A DNA stretch of 12,075 bases, taken from positions 1 through 12,075 of the forward strand of contig JAQVAO010000007.1 in the NCBI GenBank assembly GCA_028690755.1, written 5' to 3'. How positions within the stretch are numbered: position 1 is the stretch's first letter; each line of letters opens with the position of its first letter. The notes under the pieces were generated by a model. The model was not told the origin of the DNA. It did not search any database and was given only the letters and a program-made list of their open reading frames with translations. Position numbers and translations under genes: made by a program. This DNA is from Patescibacteria group bacterium. Lineage in GTDB: Bacteria; Patescibacteriota; UBA1384; XYA2-FULL-43-10; CAINNR01. Shown here in pieces: positions 1-7,656 of the stretch.

Positions 1-102
1 ATCTCTGGCTTTTTCTAGATTTTTTCCCCGAACTAAATTAACAGCCAATCTTAACTTTCTTGGTGATATTTTCAAATATTTACTTTTAACTGTAATTTCC
101 AT
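1..102 (-). CDS. rplV: Large-subunit ribosomal protein L22 (uL22), N-terminal part only
   Basis: This is the start of L22, which lines the exit tunnel and contacts all domains of 23S rRNA. Only 34 codons lie inside the window; the frame runs off the left edge. The translation begins MEITVKSKYLKISPRKLRLA, and the YLKISPRKLRL stretch is the L22 signature (usually YvRiSPrKaRlv), followed by VNLVRGKNLEKARD, matching the family's helix and RGK motif. The ATG at 102-100 lies three bases after the rpsS stop, and an AAGG purine run inside the last codons of rpsS can act as its ribosome binding site, so the two genes are probably translationally coupled. Position after rpsS is the standard S10-operon order. 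Identity is confident; nothing can be said about its C-terminus. Confidence 0.93.
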   Translation of the reverse strand, partial: MEITVKSKYLKISPRKLRLAVNLVRGKNLEKARD

Positions 103-105
103 GTT

Positions 106-405
106 TTAAACCTTGCTACCGCTAGAAGCACCCTGCTCTTTGGCAATTTTTCCACCATGTCTTCTAAACTTCCTTGTTGGAGAAAATTCACCAAGTTTGT
201 GACCGATCATGTCTTCAACAATAAAAACCGGGGTATGCTCTTTACCATTATGGACTGCGATTGTTACCCCAACCATTTCCGGAGTAATCGTTGAAGATCT
301 GGACCAAGTTTTAATTACAATCTTACCACCATTTTTTTTGGCATCGGCAACTTTTTTTGCTAATCTTTCATCAATATATGGTCCTTTTTTGAGTGATCTA
401 GACAT
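106..405 (-). CDS. rpsS: Small-subunit ribosomal protein S19 (uS19)
   Basis: S19 binds 16S rRNA in the head of the 30S subunit, next to S13, near the A-site tRNA and the B1a bridge. The 99-residue product is of normal family length. It starts [12 protein letters not shown], the classical S19 opening, and has [15 protein letters not shown] at 32-46, [12 protein letters not shown] at 51-62 and the basic [18 protein letters not shown] motif at 68-85. The start ATG overlaps the rplB stop by one base (TAATG), with AGGAG seven bases upstream of the ATG, so translation is likely coupled to rplB and also has its own Shine-Dalgarno site. The stop is TAA. Nothing about the protein is unusual. Confidence 0.98.
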   Translation of the reverse strand: MSRSLKKGPYIDERLAKKVADAKKNGGKIVIKTWSRSSTITPEMVGVTIAVHNGKEHTPVFIVEDMIGHKLGEFSPTRKFRRHGGKIAKEQGASSGSKV

Positions 406-1229
406 TATCGGCTCCTGCGCTTAATAATCATTTTCTTTGAATACTTCTTTTTGTCCCTGGTTCTGTATCCAAGTGTTGGCAAACCCCAAGGAGTTTTTGG
501 GTATTTCAAGCCTATAGATGTGCCACCTTCACCACCACCATGCGGATGATCAACAACATTTTTAGCCTTACCCCTTACGGTCGGTCTTATGCCCTTGTTT
601 CTGATTCTTCCAGCTTTACCGTGATTTACATTCATTAATTCCTGGTTTCCAACCGCACCAATTGATGCCCAGCAGGTGGATAAAACTTTTCTAACCTCAC
701 CGCTTGGCATTTTCACATGAGCAGTTTTTGGTTCGACGCCCAGGAGAGTAGCAAAATTTCCGGCGCTTCGACAAATTTTACCACCTTTCCCAGGAACTAT
801 TTCGATATTATGGATTTCTGTGCCAACAGGAATTTTATTGATAGGCATTCTATTCCCAATTTTTATCGGTACGCTATCCCCTGATTCAATAACTGAACCA
901 ACTTTAATTTTTGCAGGCACAAGAATATATTTATATTCCTTGCCCTCTGTTTCAATCAGGGCAACATTTGCGCTCCTGTTTGGATCATAATGAATTTCTA
1001 AAACAGTTGCCTTACAGTCAGAATTAAAAACAAAATCAACCAAACGGTAAAATCTTTTCGAACCTCCACCACGATGAGCAACGGTAATTTTACCTGAATT
1101 ATTGCGACCAGATTTTTTGTTTACAACCTGCCTGAGCCCCTTGATTTTTGTGTTACCAATTAAAACACCAGAGATAAAACTACTACCTCTTCTGCCATTC
1201 GTTGTAGGTTTTGCGATTTTAATTGGCAT
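405..1229 (-). CDS. rplB: Large-subunit ribosomal protein L2 (uL2)
   Basis: L2 is needed for subunit joining and peptidyl-transferase assembly and binds 23S domain IV and the B7b bridge. The 274-residue product is of standard length. Visible hallmarks are [20 protein letters not shown] near 39-58, [13 protein letters not shown] near 81-93, PGKGG near 146-150, RPTVRG and [11 protein letters not shown] near 227-237. His230 corresponds to the E. coli residue His229 linked to peptidyl-transferase function. The C-terminal tail ([21 protein letters not shown], then IIKRRSR) is lysine-rich, a style I associate with Patescibacteria but also seen elsewhere. The start overlaps the end of rplW by 11 bases, and AAGGA lies about six bases upstream of the ATG. 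It ends in TAATG shared with rpsS. Confidence 0.98.
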   Translation of the reverse strand: MPIKIAKPTTNGRRGSSFISGVLIGNTKIKGLRQVVNKKSGRNNSGKITVAHRGGGSKRFYRLVDFVFNSDCKATVLEIHYDPNRSANVALIETEGKEYKYILVPAKIKVGSVIESGDSVPIKIGNRMPINKIPVGTEIHNIEIVPGKGGKICRSAGNFATLLGVEPKTAHVKMPSGEVRKVLSTCWASIGAVGNQELMNVNHGKAGRIRNKGIRPTVRGKAKNVVDHPHGGGEGGTSIGLKYPKTPWGLPTLGYRTRDKKKYSKKMIIKRRSR

Positions 1230-1608
1230 TATTTTCCTTGGCTAGATTGTCATCAATATTATTTCTACCAATCTTTATTTTGGAGTCTTTGGCTTTCATC
1301 TCCTTTTGAGTTTTTTGTTTTTTATCTTCTTCAACTTCAAAAATTGAAATCTTTTGCCCTTTTTTAATCCTTACTAAAGCTTTTTTAATATCACTTCGTT
1401 TGCCATAACCTTTTTTAACTCTCTTTACTTTGCCTGGAATATTAACGATGTTAACCGATATGACATCAACTTTAAATAACTCTTCAACTTCTCTGGCGAT
1501 CTGCTTCTTTTCAGAGCTTAAATCAACAAGAAAAGTATAAACTCCATTAGCTGCCAAATTGAAGCTTTTTTCAGATATTATCGGTTTTTTAATTAATATA
1601 TTACTCAT
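1219..1608 (-). CDS. rplW: Large-subunit ribosomal protein L23 (uL23) with a C-terminal extension
   Basis: L23 sits at the rim of the exit tunnel and is the docking site for trigger factor and the signal recognition particle. Residues 1-93 cover the family core: [23 protein letters not shown] (7-29), then a helix, the [17 protein letters not shown] strand and loop (47-63), [17 protein letters not shown] (75-91). Bacterial L23 is usually about 95-100 residues; here 129, the extra being a lysine-rich, then mixed polar tail (about 94-129) with no recognisable fold. The last codons of the tail overlap the rplB start by 11 bases, so at least the very end is constrained by that overlap. The start ATG lies inside the end of rplD (8-base overlap, ATGAGTAA). 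No strong Shine-Dalgarno is visible, so translation probably depends on ribosomes finishing rplD. Confidence 0.96.
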   Translation of the reverse strand: MSNILIKKPIISEKSFNLAANGVYTFLVDLSSEKKQIAREVEELFKVDVISVNIVNIPGKVKRVKKGYGKRSDIKKALVRIKKGQKISIFEVEEDKKQKTQKEMKAKDSKIKIGRNNIDDNLAKENNAN

Positions 1609-2263
1609 TATCTTTCGCTTTCACTTTTGATATTTTTTTGTCAGGATTATAAATTTCAGCTATTTTTTTGAAGGATTCACCTGTAAATAGAATAAAATCT
1701 CCCGCAAGCAGTTTAACTGGATCAATTTTTTCAGCAGTCATAGTATGACAAGCAGCGATATTTTTAAACGATTTTTCTGTATTCTCATCCTCTTTGGTCG
1801 AAATTAAGGCGAACCTACCGTTTATCGGTAATTTTTCTACAAGCTTCGCAACTTCAGAAGTTTTTGGTTTATCTAGTTTAAAATCTGAAACACCCAAAGC
1901 CTTATTGTCCTTAATGAAGGAGAAAACAATCGCTAAAAGTGCCTTTCTCTTCTCATTTTTGTTCATTTTCAGCTCAAAATTGCGATTATTTCTTGGACCA
2001 AAAGTAATTCCACCACCAGACCAGATAGGTGATCTGCGGGAGCCGTGTCTTGCCCTGCCGGTACCTTTTTGCTTCCAGGGCTTTTTCCCACCACCAGAAA
2101 CTTCACTGCGATCTTTGGTGTGAGCGATATTTTCCCTAACAGCATTGCGAATATACCTGATATAATCAAGAACTCTCTGGTCAGAGATTTCTGATTCTAA
2201 AAATTTCGGATATTCAACCGACTTATCTTTTTCACCATTATTTTTATAAAAATCTATTTTCAT
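1601..2263 (-). CDS. rplD: Large-subunit ribosomal protein L4 (uL4)
   Basis: L4 binds 23S rRNA domain I, and its extended loop reaches into the exit tunnel. In E. coli L4 is also the autogenous repressor of the S10 operon. The 220-residue product is close to family length (E. coli about 201). The diagnostic loop is at 57-85: [19 protein letters not shown], then [10 protein letters not shown], followed by the conserved [21 protein letters not shown]. The C-terminal domain (about 90-220) is more divergent and ends in a charged tail. The ATG overlaps the rplC stop by one base (TAATG). The 20 bases before it hold no Shine-Dalgarno-like purine run, so reinitiation after rplC is the likely route. 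It overlaps rplW by 8 bases. Confidence 0.97.
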   Translation of the reverse strand: MKIDFYKNNGEKDKSVEYPKFLESEISDQRVLDYIRYIRNAVRENIAHTKDRSEVSGGGKKPWKQKGTGRARHGSRRSPIWSGGGITFGPRNNRNFELKMNKNEKRKALLAIVFSFIKDNKALGVSDFKLDKPKTSEVAKLVEKLPINGRFALISTKEDENTEKSFKNIAACHTMTAEKIDPVKLLAGDFILFTGESFKKIAEIYNPDKKISKVKAKDNE

Positions 2264-2826
2264 TATTTTGAAACAATTTTAACTTGTGAACCATTATTAC
2301 CTGGTATCGCCCCGGATATTAAAAGGAAATGATTTTTATTATCAACATCGACTACCTTAAGATTTTTAATTGTTATCTGGCTATTACCCATCCGACCAGG
2401 CATTTTCTGGCCTTTCAGGACATGCTGCGGATAAGCGGCGCCAATTGAACCCAATCGACGCTGCTGATTAGACCCATGGGTTTTGGGCCCCTGAGCAAAA
2501 CCATATCTTTTGATCGTTCCAGAGAAACCCTTGCCCTTGCTAATGCCAGTAATTGTAACTTTGTCTCCAACAATAAACTGACTCTCGTCAAATTTATCGC
2601 CTTTCTTCATTTCAGAAAAATCATCTTTATCGGACCTGAATTCAACCAATCTTTCTTTTTTGCCATTTGTTACTTTGCACATAATGGCAGAATAGCCCCT
2701 TTTTTCCTCAAGAACCCGATCATAAAATTCAACAGGTAAAGTTTTAACAATAGTAACTGCTAAAGCTTCGCCTTCTTCAGTAAAGATCTGGGTCATATTT
2801 AGTTTTTTGCCGAAAAAAAACTTCAT
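2263..2826 (-). CDS. rplC: Large-subunit ribosomal protein L3 (uL3)
   Basis: L3 is an early 23S-binding protein whose loop approaches the peptidyl-transferase centre. I place the start at the ATG at 2826-2824, giving 187 residues beginning [15 protein letters not shown], which matches the normal L3 opening (GkkiGMTqiF), with GAGG six bases upstream. A TTG at 2838 and an ATG at 2832 are in frame upstream, but the TTG has no binding site of its own and the earlier ATG follows directly on the GAGG. Core motifs are [17 protein letters not shown] at 94-110, then [21 protein letters not shown] (113-133) and [10 protein letters not shown] (138-147). It is somewhat shorter than E. coli L3 (209), and the usual Gly before MTQ is Asn10. 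It is preceded by an unusual structured gap of 139 bases. Confidence 0.97.
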   Translation of the reverse strand: MKFFFGKKLNMTQIFTEEGEALAVTIVKTLPVEFYDRVLEEKRGYSAIMCKVTNGKKERLVEFRSDKDDFSEMKKGDKFDESQFIVGDKVTITGISKGKGFSGTIKRYGFAQGPKTHGSNQQRRLGSIGAAYPQHVLKGQKMPGRMGNSQITIKNLKVVDVDNKNHFLLISGAIPGNNGSQVKIVSK

Positions 2827-2832
2827 TTTCAT

Positions 2833-2836
2833 CCTC
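2833..2836 (-). promoter_or_regulatory. Ribosome binding site that decides the rplC start
   Basis: GAGG on the minus strand lies six bases before the ATG at 2826, a normal spacing. The other in-frame ATG at 2832 lies immediately next to it, and the TTG at 2838 precedes it, so neither could be served by this site. This supports a 187-residue L3 rather than a 191- or 189-residue form. Confidence 0.6.
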
Positions 2837-2847
2837 AAACAACAAAT

Positions 2848-2888
2848 GACCTGGAACCGGCTGCTTAATGCAGCTGTTTTCCATGGTC
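2848..2888 (-). promoter_or_regulatory. Structured RNA element in the rplC leader (bulged two-part stem)
   Basis: Read on the minus strand, this 41-base segment folds as follows. Outer stem GACC/GGTC (2888-2885 with 2851-2848), a single unpaired A at 2884, then TGGAA/TTCCA (2883-2879 with 2856-2852). Next is a small internal loop (AACA/CGG), then an inner stem GCTGC/GCAGC (2874-2870 with 2864-2860) closing a five-base ATTAA loop. All 14 pairs are Watson-Crick. The segment ends 12 bases before the GAGG of rplC. Stacked helices with a bulge and an asymmetric internal loop are the typical shape of ribosomal-protein binding sites on messenger leaders, so a cis-acting autoregulatory element for the rplC operon is plausible. 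I do not recognise it as a specific known family. Structure by eye is clear; function is inference. Confidence 0.5.
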
Positions 2889-2919
2889 CGTAACTCTTAT
2901 GTTTTGTTTATCTCTCCTT

Positions 2920-2950
2920 ATTATCCTCGATGTTTATTTTCGAGGATAAT
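2920..2950 (-). promoter_or_regulatory. Perfect 11-bp hairpin between rpsJ and rplC
   Basis: The arms ATTATCCTCGA (2950-2940) and TCGAGGATAAT (2930-2920) are exact reverse complements around a 9-base loop, starting 15 bases after the rpsJ stop. On the minus strand the 3' flank is AAGGAGAGATAAAC rather than a run of T, so it is not a classical intrinsic terminator. It could stabilise the 3' end of an rpsJ-terminated message, be a processing site, or be the upstream domain of an rplC leader. Its left arm can also pair with the rplC ribosome binding site (see findings). Confidence 0.55.
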
Positions 2951-2965
2951 TTAGCAGTTATAAAC

Positions 2966-3292
2966 CTACATTTTAATCTCGATATCAACGCCAGCTGGTA
3001 AATCCAAGCTCATTAAATTATCAATAGTTTTGGGCGTTGGGTTTAAAATGTCAATAAGCCTTTTGTGAACACGCATTTCAAACTGCTCGCGACTATTTTT
3101 AAACACATTAGGTGACTTAATCACTGTTAGCTTAGAAGTTTCAGTAGGCAACGGAATCGGACCAATCACTTTAGCACCAGATCTGGTGGCAGTTTCGATT
3201 ATTTCACCTGCTGATTTATCAATTATCCGATAATCATAAGCCTTGAGCTTAATTCTGATTTTCTGTTTGATTGTATCTTTAGTCACGGCCAC
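2966..3292 (-). CDS. rpsJ: Small-subunit ribosomal protein S10 (uS10)
   Basis: S10 belongs to the 30S head and, in many bacteria, also joins NusB and NusG in transcription antitermination. The 108-residue product contains the family core: [20 protein letters not shown] (9-28), [13 protein letters not shown] (38-50) and the C-terminal [21 protein letters not shown]. The start is GTG at 3292-3290 with AAGGAG four bases upstream. A second GTG two codons on would also fit the binding site, and the family core begins only near residue 9, so the exact N-terminus is uncertain by two residues. The stop is TAG. The gene follows tuf by 21 bases and is separated from rplC by 139 bases, so here it groups physically with tuf rather than with the rest of the S10 genes. 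Confidence 0.97.
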   Translation of the reverse strand: MAVTKDTIKQKIRIKLKAYDYRIIDKSAGEIIETATRSGAKVIGPIPLPTETSKLTVIKSPNVFKNSREQFEMRVHKRLIDILNPTPKTIDNLMSLDLPAGVDIEIKM

Positions 3293-3296
3293 TAAA

Positions 3297-3302
3297 CTCC
3301 TT
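3297..3302 (-). promoter_or_regulatory. Ribosome binding site supporting the GTG start of rpsJ
   Basis: AAGGAG on the minus strand lies four bases before GTG (3292) and ten before a second in-frame GTG (3286). No ATG is available near the N-terminus in this frame, so a GTG start is required. Confidence 0.65.
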
Positions 3303-3313
3303 GCGATCGTAAT

Positions 3314-4492
3314 TTATTTGACAATTTTGGTTACTACTCCAGCACCTACTGTTTTACCACCTTCACGGATAGCAAAGCGCAAATTTTCTTCAAGGGCAAT
3401 TGGAACTATAAGTTTGACTTTAACATTTACGGTATCTCCCGGCATAACCATTTCACCCTCAAATTCAACTTCACCGGTTACATCAGTAGTACCAATGTAA
3501 AACTGCGGTTTATATCCCTTGGTAAATGGAGTGTGTCTTCCACCTTCTTCTTTGGTCAAAACATATACCTCAGCTTCAAATTCTGTGTGGGGAGTAATAC
3601 TTCCTGGTTTAGCCAAAACTTGTCCTCTTTCAATATCTTCTCTTTCAACACCACGAAGAAGTACACCGACATTATCGCCGGCCTGGCCTTGATCAAGCAT
3701 CTTTCTAAACATCTCGACACCTGTAACAACCGTCTTGGTGGTCTTTTTGATACCAATGATCTCAACTTCTTCATTTACCTTGACAATGCCACGGCTGATA
3801 CGACCAGTAGCGACTGTTCCTCGTCCTTTAATTGAGAAAACATCTTCAATCGGCATTAAGAAATCTTTGTCAATGTCTCTTTTTGGTTCAGGAATCCAGG
3901 TATCAAGAGCATCGACTAAGTCTTTAATTGCTTTGGTGGCATCTGCATCATCTTCTAGTGCTTTAAGTGCTGATCCTCTGATAATTGGGGTGTTGTCGCC
4001 ATCATATTTGTATTTAGTCAGAAGCTCACGAATCTCCATCTCAACTAGATCAAGAAGCTCTGGATCATCAACCATATCAACCTTGTTTAAGAAAATGACA
4101 ATTTTTGGTACACCAACCTGATATGCCAGAAGTATATGCTCCCTAGTTTGTGGCATTGGACCATCAGCAGCTGATACAACCAGAATAGCACCGTCCATTT
4201 GAGCAGCTCCGGTTATCATGTTTTTAACATAATCAGCATGACCTGGACAGTCTACATGGGCATAATGACGCTTATCTGATTCATATTCCTGGTGAGAGGT
4301 AGCAATAGTAATACCACGCTCTTTTTCCTCTGGGGCGTTATCGATTTCATCAAATTTTTTCTCAACTGCCTTACCTTCTTTAGCTAGAACATGGGTAATA
4401 GCAGCAGTAAGAGTTGTTTTACCATGATCAACGTGTCCGATCGTACCAACATTCACGTGAGTTTTGGTTCTTTCAAATTTTTCTGCAGCCAT
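3314..4492 (-). CDS. tuf: Translation elongation factor Tu
   Basis: EF-Tu is the GTPase that brings aminoacyl-tRNA to the ribosomal A site. The 392-residue product is full length. The G domain shows the P-loop GHVDHGKT at 19-26, switch [14 protein letters not shown] at 55-67, DCPGH at 81-85 (His85 is the catalytic histidine), NKVD at 136-139 and the SAL motif in GSALKALED. Domain II holds [15 protein letters not shown], and domain III holds [17 protein letters not shown] and ends [19 protein letters not shown]. The ATG has AAAGGAG five bases upstream, the best ribosome binding site of the window, fitting a very highly expressed protein. An 83-base gap from fusA carries a good promoter candidate. 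It lies 21 bases before rpsJ. Nothing in the sequence departs from the family. Confidence 0.99.
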   Translation of the reverse strand: MAAEKFERTKTHVNVGTIGHVDHGKTTLTAAITHVLAKEGKAVEKKFDEIDNAPEEKERGITIATSHQEYESDKRHYAHVDCPGHADYVKNMITGAAQMDGAILVVSAADGPMPQTREHILLAYQVGVPKIVIFLNKVDMVDDPELLDLVEMEIRELLTKYKYDGDNTPIIRGSALKALEDDADATKAIKDLVDALDTWIPEPKRDIDKDFLMPIEDVFSIKGRGTVATGRISRGIVKVNEEVEIIGIKKTTKTVVTGVEMFRKMLDQGQAGDNVGVLLRGVEREDIERGQVLAKPGSITPHTEFEAEVYVLTKEEGGRHTPFTKGYKPQFYIGTTDVTGEVEFEGEMVMPGDTVNVKVKLIVPIALEENLRFAIREGGKTVGAGVVTKIVK

Positions 4493-4497
4493 CGTTT

Positions 4498-4504
4498 CTC
4501 CTTT
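4498..4504 (-). promoter_or_regulatory. Strong Shine-Dalgarno site of tuf
   Basis: AAAGGAG on the minus strand, five bases before the tuf ATG, is the longest anti-16S complement seen before any gene in the window. Confidence 0.75.
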
Positions 4505-4536
4505 AAAATAATTCTTTATAATTTATATACTTATTT

Positions 4537-4565
4537 ATGTTAACCTAAAATTTGCGATAAGTCAA
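4537..4565 (-). promoter_or_regulatory. Promoter candidate for tuf (sigma-70 type)
   Basis: Minus strand: TTGACT (4565-4560), 17-base spacer, TAACAT (4542-4537). The -35 box matches five of six consensus bases and the -10 four of six, at ideal spacing. It sits wholly inside the fusA-tuf gap, and the start would fall near 4530, giving a leader of about 40 AT-rich bases ending in the tuf ribosome binding site. An internal promoter before tuf would let EF-Tu exceed the rest of the operon. Assigned by eye only. Confidence 0.5.
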
Positions 4566-4575
4566 CAAATTTTCG

Positions 4576-6651
4576 CTATTTTTTACCTTCAATAATATCC
4601 TTGGCAATATTAGTCGGAACTTCAGCATAATGGTCAAATTCCATCGAATAATTTCCTCTGCCCTGAGTCATACTGCGCAAAGTTGTAGAATAGCCAAACA
4701 TCGACGACAGTGGGACTTTACAATCAATGACTTTCGTATTTGAGCGATCATTCATTTCCTCTATCTGGCCACGTTTGGAGTTCAAATCGCCAACAACATC
4801 TCCAGTAAACTCCTCAGGAACTGTAACTTCTACTTTCATTATCGGCTCGAGAATCACCGGATCAGCTTTTTTAAACCCCTCTTGGAAAGCCGTTGAGCCA
4901 GCAATCTTAAAGGCCATTTCTGAGGAATCAACATCATGGAAAGTACCGTCATAAAGAGTGACTTTAGTATCGACTACCGGATATCCAGCAATAACACCAC
5001 GGGACATCGCTTCGGCAACCCCATTTTGTACCGCAGGTATAAATTCTCTTGGAATCGCTCCGCCAACGATTTTATTAACAAATTCGAACCCAGCACCGTG
5101 TTCATTTGGTTCAATCTCTAAATAAACGTGACCATATTGACCACGGCCACCAGATTGCCTGATATATTTACCTTCTTGTTGAACAGATTTTCTAATTGTT
5201 TCTTTGTATGCCACCTGAGGGTTGCCAATATTCGCCTCGACTTTAAACTCACGCTTCATACGATCAACAATAATCTCAAGATGCAGCTCGCCCATTCCTT
5301 CAATAATAGTTTGGCCGGTTTCTTCATCAGTTGAAACTCTAAAAGTTGGATCCTCTTCAGCCAGTCTTTGCAAAGCGATTCCCATTTTCTCCTGATCAGC
5401 CTTAGTCTTCGGCTCAATGGCAATAGAAATAACCGGTTCAGGAAAGGTAATCTGCTCAAGAACAACTTTGTAGTTCGGATCACAAAGAGTATCGCCGGTT
5501 GTGGTTGCTTTTAAACCGACAGCAGCAGCAATTTCTCCAGCATAGACTTCTGATACTTCTTCTCTGTGATTGGCGTGCATTCTAAGAATTCTTCCAATGC
5601 GTTCCTTTTCCCCAGAGTTTGTATTCACTACATAAGATCCTGCAGTTAGCTTGCCAGTATATACTCGAAAGAATGTCAGTTTACCAACGAATGGATCGGC
5701 AGCAACCTTAAAAGCAAAACCAGAAAATGGAGCGTCATCATCGACTTTTAAAACCACCTCTTCTTCAGTTCCTGCCTTTAAGGCTTTGGGTGGCTCAATA
5801 TCGATAGGTGAAGGTAAATAGTCAACAACAGCATCAAGTAATGGCTGAATTCCTTTATTTTTGAGCGCAGTACCAGCAAAAACTGGATAAATCTTATTAT
5901 GTATGACAGCATCACGTAAAGCTTTTTTAAGCTCTTCCATATTAAATTCTTCACCCGAAAGATATTTTTCAAGCAGAGTATCATCAGTTTCAACAATTTT
6001 TTCGATCATCGTAGCTCGCCACTCATTAGCCTTTTCAATCATATCAGCCGGAATATCTTTTTCTTCATAATTTTTTCCAAGATCATCGGAGCTCCAAAAG
6101 TAAGCTTTTTGTTTCATTAAATCAATAACGCCACTGAAATCACTTTCGGCACCAATCGGTAATTGGACAGCAACCGCATTGGCACCTAATCTTTCCTTAA
6201 TTGAATCAAAGCTCATGTAAAAGTCGCCAGCTATGGCATCTAATTTATTGACAAAACAAATTCGTGGAACATCATATTTTTCTGCCTGACGCCAAACTGT
6301 TTCCGATTGTGGCTCAACACCATTTTTGCCATCAAATACAACGACAGCACCATCAAGCACTCGGAAAGATCGCTCAACCTCGACGGTGAAGTCAACGTGG
6401 CCAGGAGTATCAATAATATTAATCCGATGGTTATCCCAAAAACAGGTCGTAGCAGCAGAGGTAATGGTAATTCCCCTCTCCTTTTCCTGCTCCATCCAAT
6501 CCATCTCCGCCGCTCCCTCATGCACTTCACCAATTTTATGCTTTTTACCAGTATAGTAAAGAATACGCTCAGTTACCGTAGTTTTTCCGGCATCAATGTG
6601 CGCTGCAATACCAATGTTTCTAATTTTTTCTAAAGGATAATCTCTGGCCAT
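4576..6651 (-). CDS. fusA: Translation elongation factor G
   Basis: EF-G is the GTPase that drives tRNA-mRNA translocation and, with RRF, ribosome recycling. The 691-residue product is full length. The G domain has P-loop AHIDAGKT (17-24), switch [15 protein letters not shown] (56-69), DTPGH (81-85) and NKLD (135-138, usually NKMD). [23 protein letters not shown] marks the end of the G domain. Domain II includes [16 protein letters not shown], domain [32 protein letters not shown], domain [17 protein letters not shown] and [18 protein letters not shown], and domain [28 protein letters not shown]. The ATG is the only candidate, because an in-frame TAA lies three codons upstream. It lacks a close Shine-Dalgarno site; the nearest purine run, GGGAGGCG, ends 24 bases away. 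Stop TAG. Confidence 0.99.
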   Translation of the reverse strand: MARDYPLEKIRNIGIAAHIDAGKTTVTERILYYTGKKHKIGEVHEGAAEMDWMEQEKERGITITSAATTCFWDNHRINIIDTPGHVDFTVEVERSFRVLDGAVVVFDGKNGVEPQSETVWRQAEKYDVPRICFVNKLDAIAGDFYMSFDSIKERLGANAVAVQLPIGAESDFSGVIDLMKQKAYFWSSDDLGKNYEEKDIPADMIEKANEWRATMIEKIVETDDTLLEKYLSGEEFNMEELKKALRDAVIHNKIYPVFAGTALKNKGIQPLLDAVVDYLPSPIDIEPPKALKAGTEEEVVLKVDDDAPFSGFAFKVAADPFVGKLTFFRVYTGKLTAGSYVVNTNSGEKERIGRILRMHANHREEVSEVYAGEIAAAVGLKATTTGDTLCDPNYKVVLEQITFPEPVISIAIEPKTKADQEKMGIALQRLAEEDPTFRVSTDEETGQTIIEGMGELHLEIIVDRMKREFKVEANIGNPQVAYKETIRKSVQQEGKYIRQSGGRGQYGHVYLEIEPNEHGAGFEFVNKIVGGAIPREFIPAVQNGVAEAMSRGVIAGYPVVDTKVTLYDGTFHDVDSSEMAFKIAGSTAFQEGFKKADPVILEPIMKVEVTVPEEFTGDVVGDLNSKRGQIEEMNDRSNTKVIDCKVPLSSMFGYSTTLRSMTQGRGNYSMEFDHYAEVPTNIAKDIIEGKK

Positions 6652-6693
6652 AAAATTTTAATTAGAATAAAAAAACGCCTCCCTAACAGTATA

Positions 6694-6723
6694 TTTGTAA
6701 CACATAATCTATGATCAAGTCAA
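6694..6723 (-). promoter_or_regulatory. Possible promoter before fusA
   Basis: Minus strand, in the 82-base rpsG-fusA gap: TTGACT (6723-6718), 18-base spacer, TACAAA (6699-6694) preceded by TGT, which gives an extended -10 TGn. The -35 box is identical to that proposed for tuf. The -10 is only a moderate match, so this is weaker than the rpsL and tuf candidates. Confidence 0.35.
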
Positions 6724-6733
6724 ACATAAGAAC

Positions 6734-7210
6734 CTAAAGCCTAGCGAAGTGAGCAAAAGCCTTATTGGCTTCGGCCATTCTGTGAGTATCTTCTTTTTTC
6801 TTAATCGCTGCGCCAACACCGTTATAGGCATCAAGCATCTCCGCCGCTAATCTTTCCGACATTGGAGCACCTTTTCTTTTTTTTGCTGCATCAATTATCC
6901 AGCGAAGTGCTAGAGTTTCTTTTCTGATACTACTCACCTCTATTGGAACTTGATAATTTGCTCCACCGATTCTTTTGGCTTTGATTTCTAAAAGAGGGCC
7001 AACATTCTTCATCACTCGATCAAGAGCATCAAGTGGCTGCAATTTTGTTTGATCTGCCAATTTCTCAACTGAGGAATAAACTATCTTCTCGGCAACACTT
7101 TTTTTGCCACGCTCCATTATATAGTTGATAAATTTGGTTACAAGAACGCTCCCATGTTTTTGATCAGGAGATAATTGCTGTTTTTTAATTTTGCTGTGAC
7201 CTCTAGACAT
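6734..7210 (-). CDS. rpsG: Small-subunit ribosomal protein S7 (uS7)
   Basis: S7 nucleates assembly of the 30S head by binding the 3' major domain of 16S rRNA and lies near the E site. The 158-residue product has normal length. It contains HGSVLVTKFINYIMERGKKSVAEKIVYSS (19-47), DRVMKNVGPLLEIKAKRIGGANYQVPIEV (64-92, the central RNA-binding beta ribbon), LALRWIIDAAKKR (100-112) and the C-terminal KKEDTHRMAEANKAFAHF (138-155). The ATG overlaps the rpsL stop by one base (TAATG), and GAGG lies about nine bases upstream, so coupling to rpsL is likely. In E. coli S7 represses its own operon by binding between rpsL and rpsG; the one-base overlap here leaves no such intercistronic site. Stop TAG. Confidence 0.98.
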   Translation of the reverse strand: MSRGHSKIKKQQLSPDQKHGSVLVTKFINYIMERGKKSVAEKIVYSSVEKLADQTKLQPLDALDRVMKNVGPLLEIKAKRIGGANYQVPIEVSSIRKETLALRWIIDAAKKRKGAPMSERLAAEMLDAYNGVGAAIKKKEDTHRMAEANKAFAHFARL

Positions 7211-7629
7211 TATTCTTTACCTCTCTTGGCACCATATTTACTTCTTCCCTGTTTTCTATCTTTAACACCGGTTAAATCAAGCTTGCCACGGACAATGTGA
7301 TAGCGCATACCAGGAAGATCTTTTACTCTACCACCCCTGATTAAAACGACTGAATGTTCCTGCAAATTATGTCCTTCGCCACCGATATAAGCGTTAACTT
7401 CCATGCCGTTGGTAAGCCTAACACGGGCAAATTTTCTAAGAGCTGAGTTTGGTTTCTTTGGAGTCATTGTTGAAACCTTAACACAAACTCCTCGTTTTTG
7501 TGGACAACCTTTTCTGATATCTACCGGACTATTTTTAATAAAATTAAAACCATGCTTAAGCGCGGTTGTCTTAGTTTTGTTGACCGGTTTCTTTCGGCCT
7601 TTTCTGATTAATTGATTAATTGTTGGCAC
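7210..7629 (-). CDS. rpsL: Small-subunit ribosomal protein S12 (uS12)
   Basis: S12 sits at the decoding centre and monitors codon-anticodon pairing; it is the classical streptomycin-resistance locus. The 139-residue product opens [14 protein letters not shown]. It contains CPQKRGVC (42-49), [20 protein letters not shown] (56-75), [24 protein letters not shown] (84-107) and ends [14 protein letters not shown]. Both lysine motifs hit by known resistance changes (PKKPNS and RVKDLPG) are wild type. Relative to E. coli (124) it has an insertion of about 13 residues, near 27-41 ([15 protein letters not shown]), like the longer Firmicutes form. The start is GTG at 7629-7627 with AGGAG four bases upstream. 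It overlaps rpsG by one base. A good promoter candidate lies in the 62-base gap after rpoC. Confidence 0.98.
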   Translation of the reverse strand: MPTINQLIRKGRKKPVNKTKTTALKHGFNFIKNSPVDIRKGCPQKRGVCVKVSTMTPKKPNSALRKFARVRLTNGMEVNAYIGGEGHNLQEHSVVLIRGGRVKDLPGMRYHIVRGKLDLTGVKDRKQGRSKYGAKRGKE

Positions 7630-7633
7630 TATT

Positions 7634-7638
7634 CTCCT
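7634..7638 (-). promoter_or_regulatory. Ribosome binding site supporting the GTG start of rpsL
   Basis: AGGAG on the minus strand lies four bases before the GTG at 7629. The family N-terminus MPTINQL begins exactly here, so the GTG start is firm. The surrounding TTAGGAGAATA is the same string seen before rpoC. Confidence 0.75.
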
Positions 7639-7656
7639 AATTCTAGTAACAGGAAG

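Noticed and set aside
2263..2838. A longer rplC starting at TTG 2838
   Set aside because: The family N-terminus and the GAGG spacing both point to the ATG at 2826; the TTG lies upstream of the binding site itself.
2777..2884. A 35-codon open frame in the rpsJ-rplC leader, starting at ATG 2884 and running into rplC in another frame (MENSCIKQPVPG…), as a possible leader peptide
   Set aside because: It has no ribosome binding site close to the ATG, its first codons lie within the strong hairpin, and the rest is forced by the rplC sequence. More likely chance.
2920..2950. The 11-bp hairpin as an intrinsic terminator after rpsJ
   Set aside because: On the minus strand the stem is followed by AAGGAGAGATAAAC, not a T run. 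On the plus strand the flank is AGCAG rather than a run of T and no gene runs that way, so it is not a typical terminator in either direction.
3735..4121. Plus-strand open frames opposite tuf, and similar ones opposite rplD (1794-2123), fusA (6307-6633) and rpoC (8403-8609)
   Set aside because: They mirror strongly conserved minus-strand genes, show no family resemblance or ribosome binding sites, and are explained by codon bias of the true genes.
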